DNA of 36,587 bases from Macrococcus brunensis (GTDB lineage: Bacteria; Bacillota; Bacilli; Staphylococcales; Staphylococcaceae). The notes beneath the pieces were generated by a model that worked only from the letters and a program-made list of their open reading frames with translations, searched no databases and was not told the DNA's origin. Both the position numbers and the translations under genes were made by a program. Shown here in pieces: positions 21,350-32,236 of this stretch. Position 1 is the stretch's first letter; every line of letters begins with the position of its first letter. Location of the stretch: the NCBI RefSeq assembly GCF_004359615.1, contig NZ_SCWA01000019.1, forward strand, positions 1-36,587. Direction: 5' to 3'.

Positions 21350-22823
21350 TGTCTTTAATTCAGTCATCATTTTAACGGTGTCGATGCTTCTTGTGAAAAT
21401 TCTGAGTGCCTTGTACAGGGTGCCTTATCAGAATGTACTCGGGGACACGGGTCTGTATGCTTATCAGCAGGTCTATCCAGTGGCGGCCATTGTGGCAGTA
21501 CTCAGCTTGAATGCTGTGCCGAGCGTCATCAGCCAGTTCGATCATGAATATGCAGAGAAAGTCTACCGTCTTCTTAGAATCAGCAGTTTTATCCTGCTGA
21601 TTCTATTCATGATTTTCAGTGGTCTGATAGCGAGACTGATGGGGGATCCTAACCTGACTTCAATGCTCCGCATATCGCTTCTTGTCCTGCTGCCTTTCAG
21701 CTTCGTCGCTGTCGCTCGTGGAGAATTGCAGCAACGCGATGCGATGCGGACTATTGCAGTCTCACAGCTGATTGATCAGGTGATACGCGTCTCTGTCATA
21801 CTACTCGGCATCTATCTTTATACGACCGGCTTTTCGATTTATGAAAGCGGCGCTGTCAGCATACTTGGATCTTTCCTCGGTATCAGCGGCGCGTGGTTAT
21901 ATTTAAGACGTAAAGGACGTATTAAGCCGGCAGACAGTCTCAGCAAAACTCAACTCAAGCAGTTCCTGCTCTTGACGCTTTTTTATGCACTCAGTTACCT
22001 CATCATGATTCTCTGGCAGCTCGTCGATAGTTTTACAGTTCTTAATATGCTCAAACATATCGGTTACAGTCTGCAGGACAGCAGAGAACTGAAAGGAATC
22101 TACGACCGGGGGGCATCGCTCATTCAGATGGGACTGATTGTCACCACTTCTTTTGCCTTGGTGCTCATTCCCCTGCTCGCTCAGGCTAAGCGTCAGGGAC
22201 ACCATCAGGAGATGAACGATTATGCAAGCTCTGCGCTTAAAATCACGATTGTTTTCAGCAGTGCAGCGAGCATCGGACTGCTCAATCTGATTAAACCGTT
22301 CAACCTCTTTTTATTCAAAAGTGATACCGAAGCAGTGACGCTTGCTGTTTATATGCTTGCGGTCATCTTTGTGTCGCTGATTATTATGTTTACAGCCATG
22401 CTGCAGATTACAGAAGATTACCAGATCCAGGCCATTGGTGTTGTGTCAGGACTGCTCACTAAAATTGTTCTGAATATCGTCTTGATTGCAAATTTTGGTA
22501 TACTGGGGGCAGCAATTGCAACAGTCAGCGGGTTAGTCGTCTATACAATTGTACTTTTCCGTCGGATTATCCAGCGTTATACGCTTCAGCTGAAATCCTT
22601 CACGGTGCGCTGGGCCATGACATTAGTGGTGATGTCCATCGTCCTTCAGTTCACTCTTCAGCTGCCTTTTACAGATAGACTGAGTGCGCTGATAGTCTCT
22701 CTTGTCGGTGTGGCAGCAGGCGTGCTGATTGTAGGATCTGCAATGATAAAATTTAAGATAATTTCTGCTGATGAATGGATCCATCTGCCTTTTGGAGAAC
22801 ATGTCATCAGATGGATGAAATGA
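21336..22823 (+). CDS. Polysaccharide/oligosaccharide flippase-like MOP family membrane protein (YabM)
   Basis: Integral membrane protein of 495 aa with about 12-14 hydrophobic helices in the MOP/MATE flippase fold. It is related to SpoVB, YabM and MurJ/Amj-type lipid II or polysaccharide exporters. Conserved loop features such as [22 protein letters not shown] support this. The exact lipid-linked substrate is not predictable. The gene overlaps the end of mfd by 14 bases, so translational coupling is likely. Its neighbours MazG-like YabN, RqcP and DivIC are the usual ones. Confidence 0.88.
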   Translation: MAKNNVFNSVIILTVSMLLVKILSALYRVPYQNVLGDTGLYAYQQVYPVAAIVAVLSLNAVPSVISQFDHEYAEKVYRLLRISSFILLILFMIFSGLIARLMGDPNLTSMLRISLLVLLPFSFVAVARGELQQRDAMRTIAVSQLIDQVIRVSVILLGIYLYTTGFSIYESGAVSILGSFLGISGAWLYLRRKGRIKPADSLSKTQLKQFLLLTLFYALSYLIMILWQLVDSFTVLNMLKHIGYSLQDSRELKGIYDRGASLIQMGLIVTTSFALVLIPLLAQAKRQGHHQEMNDYASSALKITIVFSSAASIGLLNLIKPFNLFLFKSDTEAVTLAVYMLAVIFVSLIIMFTAMLQITEDYQIQAIGVVSGLLTKIVLNIVLIANFGILGAAIATVSGLVVYTIVLFRRIIQRYTLQLKSFTVRWAMTLVVMSIVLQFTLQLPFTDRLSALIVSLVGVAAGVLIVGSAMIKFKIISADEWIHLPFGEHVIRWMK

Positions 22824-22832
22824 GGGGAATAG

Positions 22833-23987
22833 ATGAATAAAATTACAGTGATCGGTCTCGGTAACTATGGACTGGATGAACTGCCTTACGGTATATATCA
22901 AATGCTGACAGCAGGACAGAAAGTCTATGTCAGAACGCTGAAGCATCCAGTGATAGAAGAGCTGCCTGATGTAGAGTGGGAGAGTTTTGATGCTGTTTAT
23001 GAAAAACATGAACAGTTCCCGGCCGTCTATCAGGAGATTGTGGATACACTCTTAAAAGAGGCGGAAGAAAATGAGGTTCTGTATGCTGTACCGGGTCACC
23101 CAATGGTTGCCGAATCAACGACGCAGCTGCTGCTTCAGTCAGACGCGCCTATTGAAGTCAAAGGCGGGAAAAGCTTCATCGATGACTTATTTACAGCAGC
23201 AGGCGCAGATCCAAATGATGGTTTTCAGTTGCTGGATGCGACTGCGTTTGATGCACGTCACTTAAACATCAGAAATGCACTTGTTGTCACGCAGGTCTAT
23301 AATCAGATCGTAGCAAGCGACCTTAAGATTACATTACTTGATCATTATCCGGCAGAACATCCGGTCAAAGTGATTACCGCTGCACGGAATCATGACTCAG
23401 AAGTCAAAGAAGTGCCGCTCTTTGAAATGGACCATGATTTCAGTGAATCGAATCTGACAAGCCTTTATATTGACCCTGTCACAGGTACCGGCCTTTACGG
23501 GGAACTGACAGAGCTGAACAGTGTTATGGCGACATTGATTAGTCCGGACGGCTGTCCGTGGGATCAGAAACAGACGCATCAATCATTAAGACGCTACTTG
23601 ATTGAAGAAAGCTTCGAATTGATCGAAGCGATTGACGCAGATGATATCGACCATATGATTGAAGAACTCGGGGATATTCTTTTACAGGTCGTCTTTCATG
23701 CCGCTCTTGCTAGAAGAGACGAGTTGTTCGATATAAGAGAAGTGATTGAAGCGGTAACGGATAAGATGATCCGACGCCATCCGCATGTCTTTGGGGATGC
23801 GGTCATCAACAATCTGGATGATCTGAATCAAGTATGGGAACAGGAAAAGAAAAACGAAGGAAAAGAAAAACGCGACATCAAGGTCGAGAAACAGTTTGCA
23901 GATCTTTTCATGGCGCTTTATGAAAAAGTTAAAGAAGGCGTTTCTCTGGAAGAAGCGCTGCAGGAGGTTAAATATGAGACTCGATAA
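22833..23987 (+). CDS. mazG: YabN-type fusion: tetrapyrrole methylase-like domain plus MazG NTP pyrophosphohydrolase
   Basis: Two-domain protein of 384 aa. The first ~220 residues resemble SAM-dependent tetrapyrrole methylases (VIGLGNYGLDELP, YAVPGHPMVAE) but lack known methylase activity in this fusion. The rest is a MazG domain with CPWDQKQTH and the metal-binding EESFE...EELGD pattern, which hydrolyses NTPs to NMP and pyrophosphate. The glycine loop reads GLGNYG; in Bacillus YabN it reads GLGAGD, so SAM binding may be weakened. The gap to yabM is nine bases. It overlaps rqcP by 14 bases. Confidence 0.9.
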   Translation: MNKITVIGLGNYGLDELPYGIYQMLTAGQKVYVRTLKHPVIEELPDVEWESFDAVYEKHEQFPAVYQEIVDTLLKEAEENEVLYAVPGHPMVAESTTQLLLQSDAPIEVKGGKSFIDDLFTAAGADPNDGFQLLDATAFDARHLNIRNALVVTQVYNQIVASDLKITLLDHYPAEHPVKVITAARNHDSEVKEVPLFEMDHDFSESNLTSLYIDPVTGTGLYGELTELNSVMATLISPDGCPWDQKQTHQSLRRYLIEESFELIEAIDADDIDHMIEELGDILLQVVFHAALARRDELFDIREVIEAVTDKMIRRHPHVFGDAVINNLDDLNQVWEQEKKNEGKEKRDIKVEKQFADLFMALYEKVKEGVSLEEALQEVKYETR

Positions 23988-24243
23988 ATACTTAAAGGTA
24001 TCACGCTTAATTAAAAGACGCACACTTGCCAAAGAAGTGAGCGATCAAGGTCGTATTACCATCAACGGCAATACGGCAAAAGCATCTTCAGTGGTCGCAG
24101 TGGGCGATGAACTCGTCATCAGACTGGGACAGCGTATCGTCACAGTTGAAGTAACAGGTTTATCTGAGCATGCCACTAAGGATAATGCCAAGCAGATGTT
24201 TGAAGTGAAAAAAGAAGAAAAAATAACGTCCTCACCAGAATAG
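23974..24243 (+). CDS. rqcP: RqcP (YabO), S4-domain ribosome quality control protein
   Basis: 89-aa protein with an N-terminal S4 RNA-binding domain (MRLDKYLKVSRLIKRRTLAKEV). In B. subtilis RqcP/YabO works with RqcH to add alanine tails to nascent chains on stalled 50S subunits. GGAGG at 23963-23967 fixes the ATG at 23974 and excludes a longer frame that runs back into mazG. divIC follows after 11 bases. Confidence 0.93.
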   Translation: MRLDKYLKVSRLIKRRTLAKEVSDQGRITINGNTAKASSVVAVGDELVIRLGQRIVTVEVTGLSEHATKDNAKQMFEVKKEEKITSSPE

Positions 24244-24254
24244 GAGGCGGATGA

Positions 24255-24614
24255 ATGGCTCGTAAAGTCAATCAACTTGATAATGCATATACACGTGAGA
24301 AACGCATCAAACTGAAAGCCAGCCGAGTGGTGCGCAAACGGCTGACGGTTTTCGGTGGCTTTCTACTGGCGATACTTCTTTTTCTTTCTGTGATGATGTT
24401 CATGCAGATGAATCAGAATAAAGAACTGAAAAATGCCTATCAGGAAAAATCAGTTGAACTGAAGAAACTAAAGGATCAGGAAATTGCACTTAAAGAACAG
24501 TTGAAGCAATTAAACAGCAAAGAATACATCACTAAAGTCGCACGCAGTGAATATTTCCTGAGCAATGACGGCGAGATTATTTTTAAATTGCCTGAAGAAG
24601 ACGCTGAAAAGTAG
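24255..24614 (+). CDS. divIC: Cell division protein DivIC (FtsB-like)
   Basis: Bitopic septal protein of 119 aa that forms the DivIB-DivIC-FtsL complex activating septal wall synthesis. There is a basic cytoplasmic N-terminus (1-31), one transmembrane helix (about 32-50), then a coiled coil (52-90) and a short extracellular end with the family motif KEYITKVARSEYFLSNDGEIIFKLP. AGGAGG lies before the ATG. Confidence 0.94.
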   Translation: MARKVNQLDNAYTREKRIKLKASRVVRKRLTVFGGFLLAILLFLSVMMFMQMNQNKELKNAYQEKSVELKKLKDQEIALKEQLKQLNSKEYITKVARSEYFLSNDGEIIFKLPEEDAEK

Positions 24615-24622
24615 CGAGTGAG

Positions 24623-24651
24623 TTGTTATTTCATGGAATCAGGCATATAAT
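24623..24651 (+). promoter_or_regulatory. yabR promoter
   Basis: TTGTTA (24623-24628) and TATAAT (24646-24651) with a 17-base spacer. No terminator is visible after divIC, so yabR may also receive read-through. Confidence 0.7.
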
Positions 24652-24687
24652 GAAAAGGAAAAAATATCGGGAGGATTTAGCAAATCT

Positions 24688-25071
24688 ATGGCAATTGAAG
24701 TCGGAAGTAAGTTAAAAGGTAAAGTAACAGGGATTAAGAATTTCGGTGCATTCGTGGAACTGCCAGAAGGAAAAAGCGGACTTGTTCATATCAGTGAAGT
24801 AGCGGATAGTTACGTTGAAAATGTAGCAGACCACCTGGAAATGGGACAGGAAGTAGAAGTAAAAGTATTATCTGTCGGTGATGACGGGAAAATCAGTCTG
24901 TCAATCAAGAAGGCGAAAGATCGTCCGAAACCACCAGCAGCACCGAAGCAGGAAAAGAAACCTGAGGATTTTGAAAAGAAACTTTCAAACTTCCTTAAAG
25001 ATAGTGAGGAACGACTTACTTCTGCAAAACGTCAGACAGAACGTCGCGGCGGTAAAGGCGCGAGACGTTAA
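24688..25071 (+). CDS. yabR: S1-domain RNA-binding protein (YabR / general stress protein 13 type)
   Basis: 127-aa protein with one N-terminal S1 domain (residues ~5-75: [29 protein letters not shown] and [17 protein letters not shown]) and a basic, proline-rich C-terminus ending in RRGGKGARR. It probably binds RNA or the ribosome; the precise role is unknown. GGGAGG (24669-24674) is 13 bases from the ATG, wider than usual, but an in-frame stop excludes a nearer upstream start. Confidence 0.9.
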   Translation: MAIEVGSKLKGKVTGIKNFGAFVELPEGKSGLVHISEVADSYVENVADHLEMGQEVEVKVLSVGDDGKISLSIKKAKDRPKPPAAPKQEKKPEDFEKKLSNFLKDSEERLTSAKRQTERRGGKGARR

Positions 25072-25081
25072 TAGCATAAAT

Positions 25082-25116
25082 AAAAGATTGTCTCTAGCGG
25101 GACAGTCTTTTGTTAT
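25082..25116 (+). terminator. Rho-independent terminator after yabR
   Basis: AAAAGATTGTC (25082-25092) pairs with GACAGTCTTTT (25101-25111), with one U-G wobble, and is followed by GTTATTT. tilS begins 16 bases later and may rely on read-through. Confidence 0.75.
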
Positions 25117-25131
25117 TTAAGGAGATGTGAA

Positions 25132-26358
25132 ATGGAAATCAACTGGAAAGAGACAGACAGGGTCGCTGTAGCCGTTTCTGGCGGAGTTGATTCGATGGTA
25201 TTGCTGGATAAAGTAAGGCGTTCCGGACATTATAAGACCTTATCCATTTTACATGTCCATCATGGTTTAAGAGCAGAGTCAGACGCAGAAGCGGCTATGA
25301 TTGTAGAATACTGTGGACAATATGAACTGCCCTTTCATATGACACGTGTCCCGAGTGATTATTTTAATCCTGACCGGAGTATCCAGAACGAAGCACGCGA
25401 TTTTCGCTATCGATTTTTTGATGACATGTCTCTGCACTTTGATTGTCTCCTGACGGCTCATCACCGTGACGACCAGATAGAGACTGTACTCTTCAGGTTG
25501 TTTACGGGACGCTCTCAACTGCAGCCGCTTGGAATCAGTCAGCTGGATAGAGGATATCCGGTGTACAGACCGTTACTGCGTGATTCGAAAGCCTCTTTAT
25601 ATCACTATGCTGCACGGCATCAAGTTCCTTTTATGGAGGACACATCAAATGAAAAATCAGACTACACAAGAAATGCGATTCGCCATCAGCTGATTCCTGT
25701 CATCAATCAGATAGAAGGGCTGTCAGCAACACATTTAAATGATCTCGCTGACTGGCAAAGTGAAGTACTTGCCATCATAAAGGAGCAGGCGGATCGAATC
25801 CTGGCAGTGTTTAACGAACAGCGAAGCTATAACAGACAACTGTTCAACACTTTAAATCCAGTCGTCAAACGGCAGGTACTTATGAGTCTCATCGAAAATC
25901 ATGCAGCAAGTCATGCAGAAGTGTCACGTCACTATCTTGATGAAATTATCAGAGTGATAAGCACTGACAAAGCACAGGCCAGCTATCCTTTGACAGACGA
26001 GCTGCAGCTGGAAGCCGCTTACGATCAGCTGTACCTGGTAGACTCGTTGGATCAGTTAAATGAACTGATGATCACACGACCTGGACAATTTGAATTTAAC
26101 GGATTTATGATTCAACTTACGGCCCCGATAACTGATATAATCAGAGTGAGGGTTTTTGAACCGGGTGACTACATCATCATCAACCAGCAACATCAGAAAC
26201 TGAGCCGTATTTTTATCAATAAAAAAATTCCGCGTTTTTTGAGAGAACGGATGCCTGTGGTAACAGTCAATGAAGAGGTCATTGCGGTAGGAAATCTGAA
26301 GAAAAATCATCACCCATTCAATCAACATCTACATATTAAATTTAAAGGAGCAGAATAA
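25132..26358 (+). CDS. tilS: tRNA(Ile)-lysidine synthetase
   Basis: Converts C34 of tRNA-Ile(CAU) to lysidine so it reads AUA; essential in most bacteria. The PP-loop SGGVDS is at residues 16-21. The N-terminal ATPase domain carries HVHHGLRAESDAEA and LLTAHHRDDQIETVLFRL, and the C-terminal substrate-binding domains follow. 408 aa is rather short but without a visible gap. AAGGAGATGTGA precedes the ATG. hpt follows after one base, the usual partner. Confidence 0.96.
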   Translation: MEINWKETDRVAVAVSGGVDSMVLLDKVRRSGHYKTLSILHVHHGLRAESDAEAAMIVEYCGQYELPFHMTRVPSDYFNPDRSIQNEARDFRYRFFDDMSLHFDCLLTAHHRDDQIETVLFRLFTGRSQLQPLGISQLDRGYPVYRPLLRDSKASLYHYAARHQVPFMEDTSNEKSDYTRNAIRHQLIPVINQIEGLSATHLNDLADWQSEVLAIIKEQADRILAVFNEQRSYNRQLFNTLNPVVKRQVLMSLIENHAASHAEVSRHYLDEIIRVISTDKAQASYPLTDELQLEAAYDQLYLVDSLDQLNELMITRPGQFEFNGFMIQLTAPITDIIRVRVFEPGDYIIINQQHQKLSRIFINKKIPRFLRERMPVVTVNEEVIAVGNLKKNHHPFNQHLHIKFKGAE

Positions 26359-26359
26359 G

Positions 26360-26896
26360 ATGCATAAAGATATCGGAAGTATCGTACTAACAGAGGAACA
26401 AATTCAAGCAGCATGTGAAAGATTAGGAAAGCGACTGACAGAGGATTACAAACATACAGTTCCGCTTTGTGTAGGTATTTTAAAAGGGTCTGTGCTGTTT
26501 ATGACAGATTTAATCAAAAAAATCGATACACACGTTGAGATTGATTTCATGGATGTATCAAGCTATCACGGCGGTACAGAGTCAACAGGAGAAGTAAAGA
26601 TCCTGAAAGACTTAAGTACATCTGTTGAAGGCCGCGACGTCATCATCATTGAAGATATTCTGGAAACAGGAACGACTTTAAACGCAATCATTGATCTGTT
26701 AAGCTACCGTAAGGCGAATTCAATTGAAATCGTGACATTATTAGATAAGCCGTCCCGCCGTAAAGTAGCGATTGAAGCAAAATATGTCGGCGAAAAAATT
26801 CCGGATGACTTCGTCGTTGGATATGGTCTGGATTATCAGGAAAAATATCGTAACCTGCCGTATATCGGTTTATTAAAAGAAGAAGTTTACAGCTAG
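26360..26896 (+). CDS. hpt: Hypoxanthine (guanine) phosphoribosyltransferase
   Basis: Purine salvage enzyme that makes IMP/GMP from hypoxanthine/guanine and PRPP. VIIIEDILETGTTLNAI is the PRPP-binding loop, and MDVSSYHGGTESTGEV is the conserved flexible loop. 178 aa. It is placed directly after tilS and before ftsH, as in Bacilli. Confidence 0.97.
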   Translation: MHKDIGSIVLTEEQIQAACERLGKRLTEDYKHTVPLCVGILKGSVLFMTDLIKKIDTHVEIDFMDVSSYHGGTESTGEVKILKDLSTSVEGRDVIIIEDILETGTTLNAIIDLLSYRKANSIEIVTLLDKPSRRKVAIEAKYVGEKIPDDFVVGYGLDYQEKYRNLPYIGLLKEEVYS

Positions 26897-26957
26897 TTTT
26901 GATAGTTTGACTATTTTTGATATTTCAAGTGTAATTAGTAGAGAGTTACTATCAAAA
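26897..26957. repeat. 10-bp inverted repeat flanking the ftsH promoter
   Basis: TTTTGATAGT (26897-26906) begins right after the hpt stop. Its perfect inverse ACTATCAAAA is at 26948-26957, 41 bases further on. The -35 and -10 of the ftsH promoter lie between the arms. It could be a paired operator or a long-range RNA stem in read-through transcripts from hpt. Confidence 0.6.
26907..26935 (+). promoter_or_regulatory. ftsH promoter
   Basis: TTGACT (26907-26912) and TGTAAT (26930-26935) with a 17-base spacer. A second possible -10 is TGTTAAAAT (26960-26968), an extended form. No CIRCE or CtsR box is present. Confidence 0.65.
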
Positions 26958-27006
26958 TATGTTAAAATTTCATCTAGCTTTACAAATGAGTAGGAGGATA
27001 ATGTGA

Positions 27007-29085
27007 ATGCAAAAAGCCTTGCGTAACGTCTTGATGGTTGCCTTATTCGGCATCGTCATTTTTGGGGTTTTCTCATGGATTAACGGTAATGGCGCCCTAC
27101 CAAAACCTATCACATACACTAAGTTAATGACTGAGCTTGAAAAGGGGAACGTTAAAGAATTAACATTACAACCTGAGCAAGGTGTCTATTTAGTCAATGG
27201 TAAGTTGAAGGATGCCAAGGAAAATGAATCATTTACATCAGTGGTTCTTTATAACAATGAAGAGGACTTGAAGCACATTACAGATATAGCTGAGTCCAAT
27301 AAAGGAAAAATGGAATTTAATATTAAACCAGCGGATAAAGATAATGCCTTCTTAGGTTTAATATCAACTTTACTGCCTCTTTTATTATTAGCTTTCTTCT
27401 TTATTTTCTTTTTATCACAGTCACAAGGTGGCGGCGGCGGTGGCCGTGTGATGAACTTCGGAAAATCTAAAGCAAAACTGTACGACGACAAAAAGAAAAA
27501 AGTTCGTTTTACAGATGTTGCAGGTGCAGACGAAGAGAAACAGGAACTTGTTGAGATTGTCGATTTCTTAAAAGACAACCGTAAGTTCAAAAAAATGGGT
27601 GCTCGTATCCCTAAAGGGGTTCTGTTAGTAGGTCCTCCGGGTACAGGTAAAACTTTACTTGCACGTGCTGTTGCAGGTGAAGCAGGTGTACCATTCTTCT
27701 CTATCAGTGGTTCTGACTTCGTAGAAATGTTCGTCGGTGTCGGTGCGAGCCGTGTCCGTGACTTATTCGAAAATGCGAAAAAGAATGCACCTTGTATTAT
27801 TTTCATCGATGAAATTGACGCAGTCGGTCGTCAGCGTGGTGCCGGTGTCGGTGGTGGACATGATGAACGTGAACAGACACTGAACCAGTTACTTGTTGAA
27901 ATGGATGGCTTCGGTGAAAACGAAGGTATCATCATGATTGCAGCAACAAACAGACCAGATATCCTGGATCCAGCTTTACTACGTCCAGGTCGTTTCGACA
28001 GACAGATTCAAGTAGGACGTCCAGACGTTAAAGGCCGTGAAGCGGTCCTTAAAGTACATGCGCGCAATAAACCACTTGATGAAACAGTCGATATTAAAGC
28101 GCTGAGTCAGCGTACACCAGGTTTCTCAGGTGCAGATCTTGAGAATTTACTGAATGAAGCAGCGCTTGTCGCAGCTCGTCAAGGCAAAGCTAAAATTGAT
28201 ATGCGTGATATTGATGAAGCAACAGACCGCGTTATTGCAGGTCCAGCTAAAAAATCTCGTGTTATCTCAGAAAAAGAACGTAATATTGTCGCATGGCATG
28301 AAGCGGGTCATACAGTCATCGGTAAAGTACTTGATGAAGCAGAGATGGTTCATAAAGTGACAATCGTTCCTCGTGGTCAGGCTGGCGGTTACGCGATGAT
28401 GTTACCGAAACAAGATCGCTACTTTATGACGAAACCGGAACTTCTCGACAAGATTGTTGGTTTACTTGGCGGTCGTGTCGCTGAGGAGATTACTTTCGGT
28501 GAAGTATCAACAGGTGCGCATAATGACTTCCAGCGTGCGACAGGTATCGCTCGTAAGATGGTGACTGAATATGGTATGAGTGATAAGCTTGGACCTCTGC
28601 AGTTTGGTACGAGTGAAGGCGAAGTCTTCTTAGGTCGTGACATGGGTCATGAACCAAACTATTCAGATCAGATCGCTTACGAAATTGATCTCGAAGTGCA
28701 ACGTATCATCAAGGAATCTTATGAGTGTTGTAAGCAGATTTTAACAGAGCATCGTGCTCAGCTTGATTTAATCGCTAAAACGTTACTTGTTGAAGAAACA
28801 TTAGTTGCAAATCAAATCGACAGCTTATTCCATCAAGGTACACTGCCTGAAGTGAACTATGATGATTCACATCTCTATCATATCGATGAACGTCGTGTGA
28901 AAAACCATACGACTGATGAGCGCGTCATCGTGAAAGACGTTGATGAGCACCCATCTGAAGATGATAAAGTCGGCTCTTCATATGAAGAGGTTAAACGTGA
29001 ACTTGAAAACGGCGGCGAAGTAGCAGATGAGAATGACAACGAACCAGAACCTAACGTGGATCGTTTAGATAAAGACAAATTTTAA
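27007..29085 (+). CDS. ftsH: ATP-dependent zinc metalloprotease FtsH
   Basis: Membrane-anchored AAA+ protease that degrades damaged or regulatory membrane and cytosolic proteins. Two transmembrane helices (about 8-25 and 115-137) flank an extracytoplasmic domain. Walker A GPPGTGKT is at 209-216, Walker B IIFIDEID ends at Asp268-Glu269, and the zinc site HEAGH is at 431-435. The tail is rich in Glu/Asp. 692 aa is typical. AGGAGG (26992-26997) sets the ATG. An ATG immediately followed by TGA (27001-27006) sits between them and is unlikely to matter. Confidence 0.98.
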   Translation: MQKALRNVLMVALFGIVIFGVFSWINGNGALPKPITYTKLMTELEKGNVKELTLQPEQGVYLVNGKLKDAKENESFTSVVLYNNEEDLKHITDIAESNKGKMEFNIKPADKDNAFLGLISTLLPLLLLAFFFIFFLSQSQGGGGGGRVMNFGKSKAKLYDDKKKKVRFTDVAGADEEKQELVEIVDFLKDNRKFKKMGARIPKGVLLVGPPGTGKTLLARAVAGEAGVPFFSISGSDFVEMFVGVGASRVRDLFENAKKNAPCIIFIDEIDAVGRQRGAGVGGGHDEREQTLNQLLVEMDGFGENEGIIMIAATNRPDILDPALLRPGRFDRQIQVGRPDVKGREAVLKVHARNKPLDETVDIKALSQRTPGFSGADLENLLNEAALVAARQGKAKIDMRDIDEATDRVIAGPAKKSRVISEKERNIVAWHEAGHTVIGKVLDEAEMVHKVTIVPRGQAGGYAMMLPKQDRYFMTKPELLDKIVGLLGGRVAEEITFGEVSTGAHNDFQRATGIARKMVTEYGMSDKLGPLQFGTSEGEVFLGRDMGHEPNYSDQIAYEIDLEVQRIIKESYECCKQILTEHRAQLDLIAKTLLVEETLVANQIDSLFHQGTLPEVNYDDSHLYHIDERRVKNHTTDERVIVKDVDEHPSEDDKVGSSYEEVKRELENGGEVADENDNEPEPNVDRLDKDKF

Positions 29086-29090
29086 ATATG

Positions 29091-29130
29091 AATCCCTTTC
29101 CTCTTCATTGCAAGATGAAAGGGATTTTTT
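29091..29130 (+). terminator. Rho-independent terminator after ftsH
   Basis: AATCCCTTTC (29091-29100) pairs perfectly with GAAAGGGATT (29117-29126), with a small inner TCTT/AAGA stem and a T-run. Confidence 0.88.
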
Positions 29131-29144
29131 AAAGGAGAATGATT

Positions 29145-30020
29145 ATGACACAGGATTATTTAGTGAGAGCACTCGCGTTCAATGATGAAGTTCGAGCATT
29201 CAGCGTACGTTCAACTCAGACTGTACAAGTAGCACAGGACAAACATTATACATGGCCGACAGCATCAGCAGCACTTGGACGTTCAATGACAGCTGGACTC
29301 ATGATGGGTTCAATGTTGAAAAATGAAGAGAAACTGACTATTACGATTAACGGAGGCGGGCCAATCGGGCAGATTATCGTTGATGCGAACGGTAAAGGTG
29401 AAGTACGTGGCTACGTCACAAATCCGCAGACACACTTCGACTTGAATGAGCACGGTAAGCTTGATGTGGCGCGTGCTGTCGGAACTGAGGGTTCTTTAAA
29501 CGTCGTGAAAGATATCGGTATGCGGGACTTTTTCACAGGGTCTACACCGATTGTCTCGGGTGAACTTGGTGAAGATTTCACTTACTACTTTGCGACAAGT
29601 GAACAGGTACCTTCTGCAGTGGGTCTAGGCGTTCTCGTTAACCCTGATAACACTATCAAAGCAGCAGGTGGTTTTATTATTCAACTGATGCCTGGTGCAT
29701 CTGAAGAAACCATCAGTGCGATTGAGCAGCACCTCGGTGCAATGGAGCCGGTCTCAAAACTGATTGATAAAGGTCTGTCACCAGAACAAGTGCTTGAAGA
29801 AGTGCTTGGCGAGGACAATATCCGTATTATCGACCGCATGGATGTTGAGTTTAAATGTAATTGCGGTAAAGAAAAGTTCAGTACTGCCATTAAGGGGTTA
29901 GGTAACGCAGAAATTGACAGTATGATTAAAGAAGATGGTGGCGCAGAAGTGGAATGTCATTTCTGTCGCGAGAAGTATCATTTCAGTGTCGAAGAACTGG
30001 AAGCATTGAAAGAAGCGTAA
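29145..30020 (+). CDS. hslO: Redox-regulated chaperone Hsp33
   Basis: Holdase chaperone activated by oxidation, when its zinc-binding cysteines form disulfides. The N-terminal fold and linker are followed by the redox switch with Cys238-x-Cys240 and Cys271-x-x-Cys274 (CNC and CHFC). Length 291 aa from the ATG at 29145. An ATG at 29139 is too close to AAAGGAG (29131-29137). No clear terminator separates it from cysK. Confidence 0.96.
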   Translation: MTQDYLVRALAFNDEVRAFSVRSTQTVQVAQDKHYTWPTASAALGRSMTAGLMMGSMLKNEEKLTITINGGGPIGQIIVDANGKGEVRGYVTNPQTHFDLNEHGKLDVARAVGTEGSLNVVKDIGMRDFFTGSTPIVSGELGEDFTYYFATSEQVPSAVGLGVLVNPDNTIKAAGGFIIQLMPGASEETISAIEQHLGAMEPVSKLIDKGLSPEQVLEEVLGEDNIRIIDRMDVEFKCNCGKEKFSTAIKGLGNAEIDSMIKEDGGAEVECHFCREKYHFSVEELEALKEA

Positions 30021-30090
30021 AAACTACCCAGACCGAATGCAAAATGTTACACTTAATCCGATAACAATACTATGTTTTGAGGTGGAATAA
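30021..30090 (+). promoter_or_regulatory. Leader of cysK with possible promoter
   Basis: TTACAC (30048-30053) and TACTAT (30069-30074) are spaced only 15 bases, so the promoter is weak. ATAACAATACTATG at 30062-30075 is AT-rich and vaguely like a CymR cysteine-regulator site, but I cannot confirm it. GAGGTGG precedes the ATG. Confidence 0.3.
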
Positions 30091-31020
30091 ATGAGCAAAC
30101 GTGTCAATAATATTACTGAAGTCATCGGCAACACACCATTAGTGAAGTTAAACAGAGTAGTTCCTGAAGACGCAGCAGATATCTATGTGAAGCTTGAATA
30201 TCAGAACCCAGGTTCATCTGTGAAAGATCGTATTGCACTTGCTATGATTGAAGCAGCGGAAGCAGCAGGCGAGTTAAAAGCGGGGGATACAATTATTGAA
30301 CCGACTTCCGGTAACACGGGGATTGGTCTTGCGATGGTCGCAGCTGCTAAAGGCTATAAAGCTGTACTCGTTATGCCTGACACAATGAGTCAGGAAAGAC
30401 GCACATTACTTCGTGCATACGGAGCTGAACTTGTGCTGACACCTGGTGCTGAAGGCATGAAAGGTGCTATCGCTAAAGCGAACGAACTGAAAGAGTCTAA
30501 AGGTTACTTCATGCCACAGCAATTCGAGAATATGGCAAATCCAGAAGTGCACAAACGCACGACGGGCCCGGAAATTGTGTCAGCGATGGAAGGACTGTCT
30601 ATCGATGCCTTTATCAGCGGCGTTGGTACAGGTGGTACTCTGTCAGGTGCAGGTTCAGTGATCAAAGAAAGTCATCCATCTGTTGAAATCGTTGCAGTTG
30701 AGCCTGTTGATTCACCGGTTTTAAGCGGCGGTCAGCCTGGCCCTCACAAAATTCAAGGTATCGGTGCAGGATTTGTACCGAAAACACTTGATACAGAGAT
30801 GTATCAGTCAGTCATTCAAGTGGGAAATGACGAAGCGATGGAGATGAGTAGACGTGTTGCCCGTGAAGAGGGTATTCTTGGCGGTATCTCGTCTGGCGCA
30901 GCGATTCATGCAGCGATTAAAAAAGCGCAGGAACTCGGCGCAGGTAAAAATGTTGTAGCGATTCTGCCAAGTAATGGGGAACGTTACCTATCTACACCCC
31001 TCTATGCTGAATATCATTAA
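30091..31020 (+). CDS. cysK: Cysteine synthase (O-acetylserine sulfhydrylase)
   Basis: PLP enzyme that makes cysteine from O-acetylserine and sulfide. Lys45 in [11 protein letters not shown] binds [13 protein letters not shown] is the substrate loop and [12 protein letters not shown] is the phosphate-binding loop. 309 aa. It lies between hslO and the folate genes, as in Bacilli. The pab genes that B. subtilis carries before folP are absent. Confidence 0.97.
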   Translation: MSKRVNNITEVIGNTPLVKLNRVVPEDAADIYVKLEYQNPGSSVKDRIALAMIEAAEAAGELKAGDTIIEPTSGNTGIGLAMVAAAKGYKAVLVMPDTMSQERRTLLRAYGAELVLTPGAEGMKGAIAKANELKESKGYFMPQQFENMANPEVHKRTTGPEIVSAMEGLSIDAFISGVGTGGTLSGAGSVIKESHPSVEIVAVEPVDSPVLSGGQPGPHKIQGIGAGFVPKTLDTEMYQSVIQVGNDEAMEMSRRVAREEGILGGISSGAAIHAAIKKAQELGAGKNVVAILPSNGERYLSTPLYAEYH

Positions 31021-31031
31021 TTATTAAATTT

Positions 31032-31066
31032 CGGACTATCTTATATAAGATAGTCCGCTTTATTTG
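31032..31066 (+). terminator. Palindromic Rho-independent terminator after cysK
   Basis: CGGACTATCTTA followed by its complement is a perfect 26-base palindrome (31032-31057), followed by CTTTATTT. Confidence 0.88.
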
Positions 31067-31073
31067 TTATAAT
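31065..31073 (+). promoter_or_regulatory. Extended -10 promoter for the fol-dusB-lysS operon
   Basis: TGTTATAAT is a perfect extended -10 right after the cysK terminator. Its -35 region overlaps the terminator stem, as for rnmV and holB. Confidence 0.55.
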
Positions 31074-31076
31074 TGA

Positions 31077-32232
<1,156 letters not shown>

Positions 32233-32236
32233 TATA

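Noticed and set aside
26897-27006. CtsR box or CIRCE element before ftsH
   Set aside because: Neither GGTCAAA repeats nor TTAGCACTC-N9-GAGTGCTAA is present.
27249-27806. 185-codon open frame antisense to ftsH
   Set aside because: It lies wholly opposite the conserved AAA+ domain, is low in complexity, and has no ribosome binding site or promoter.
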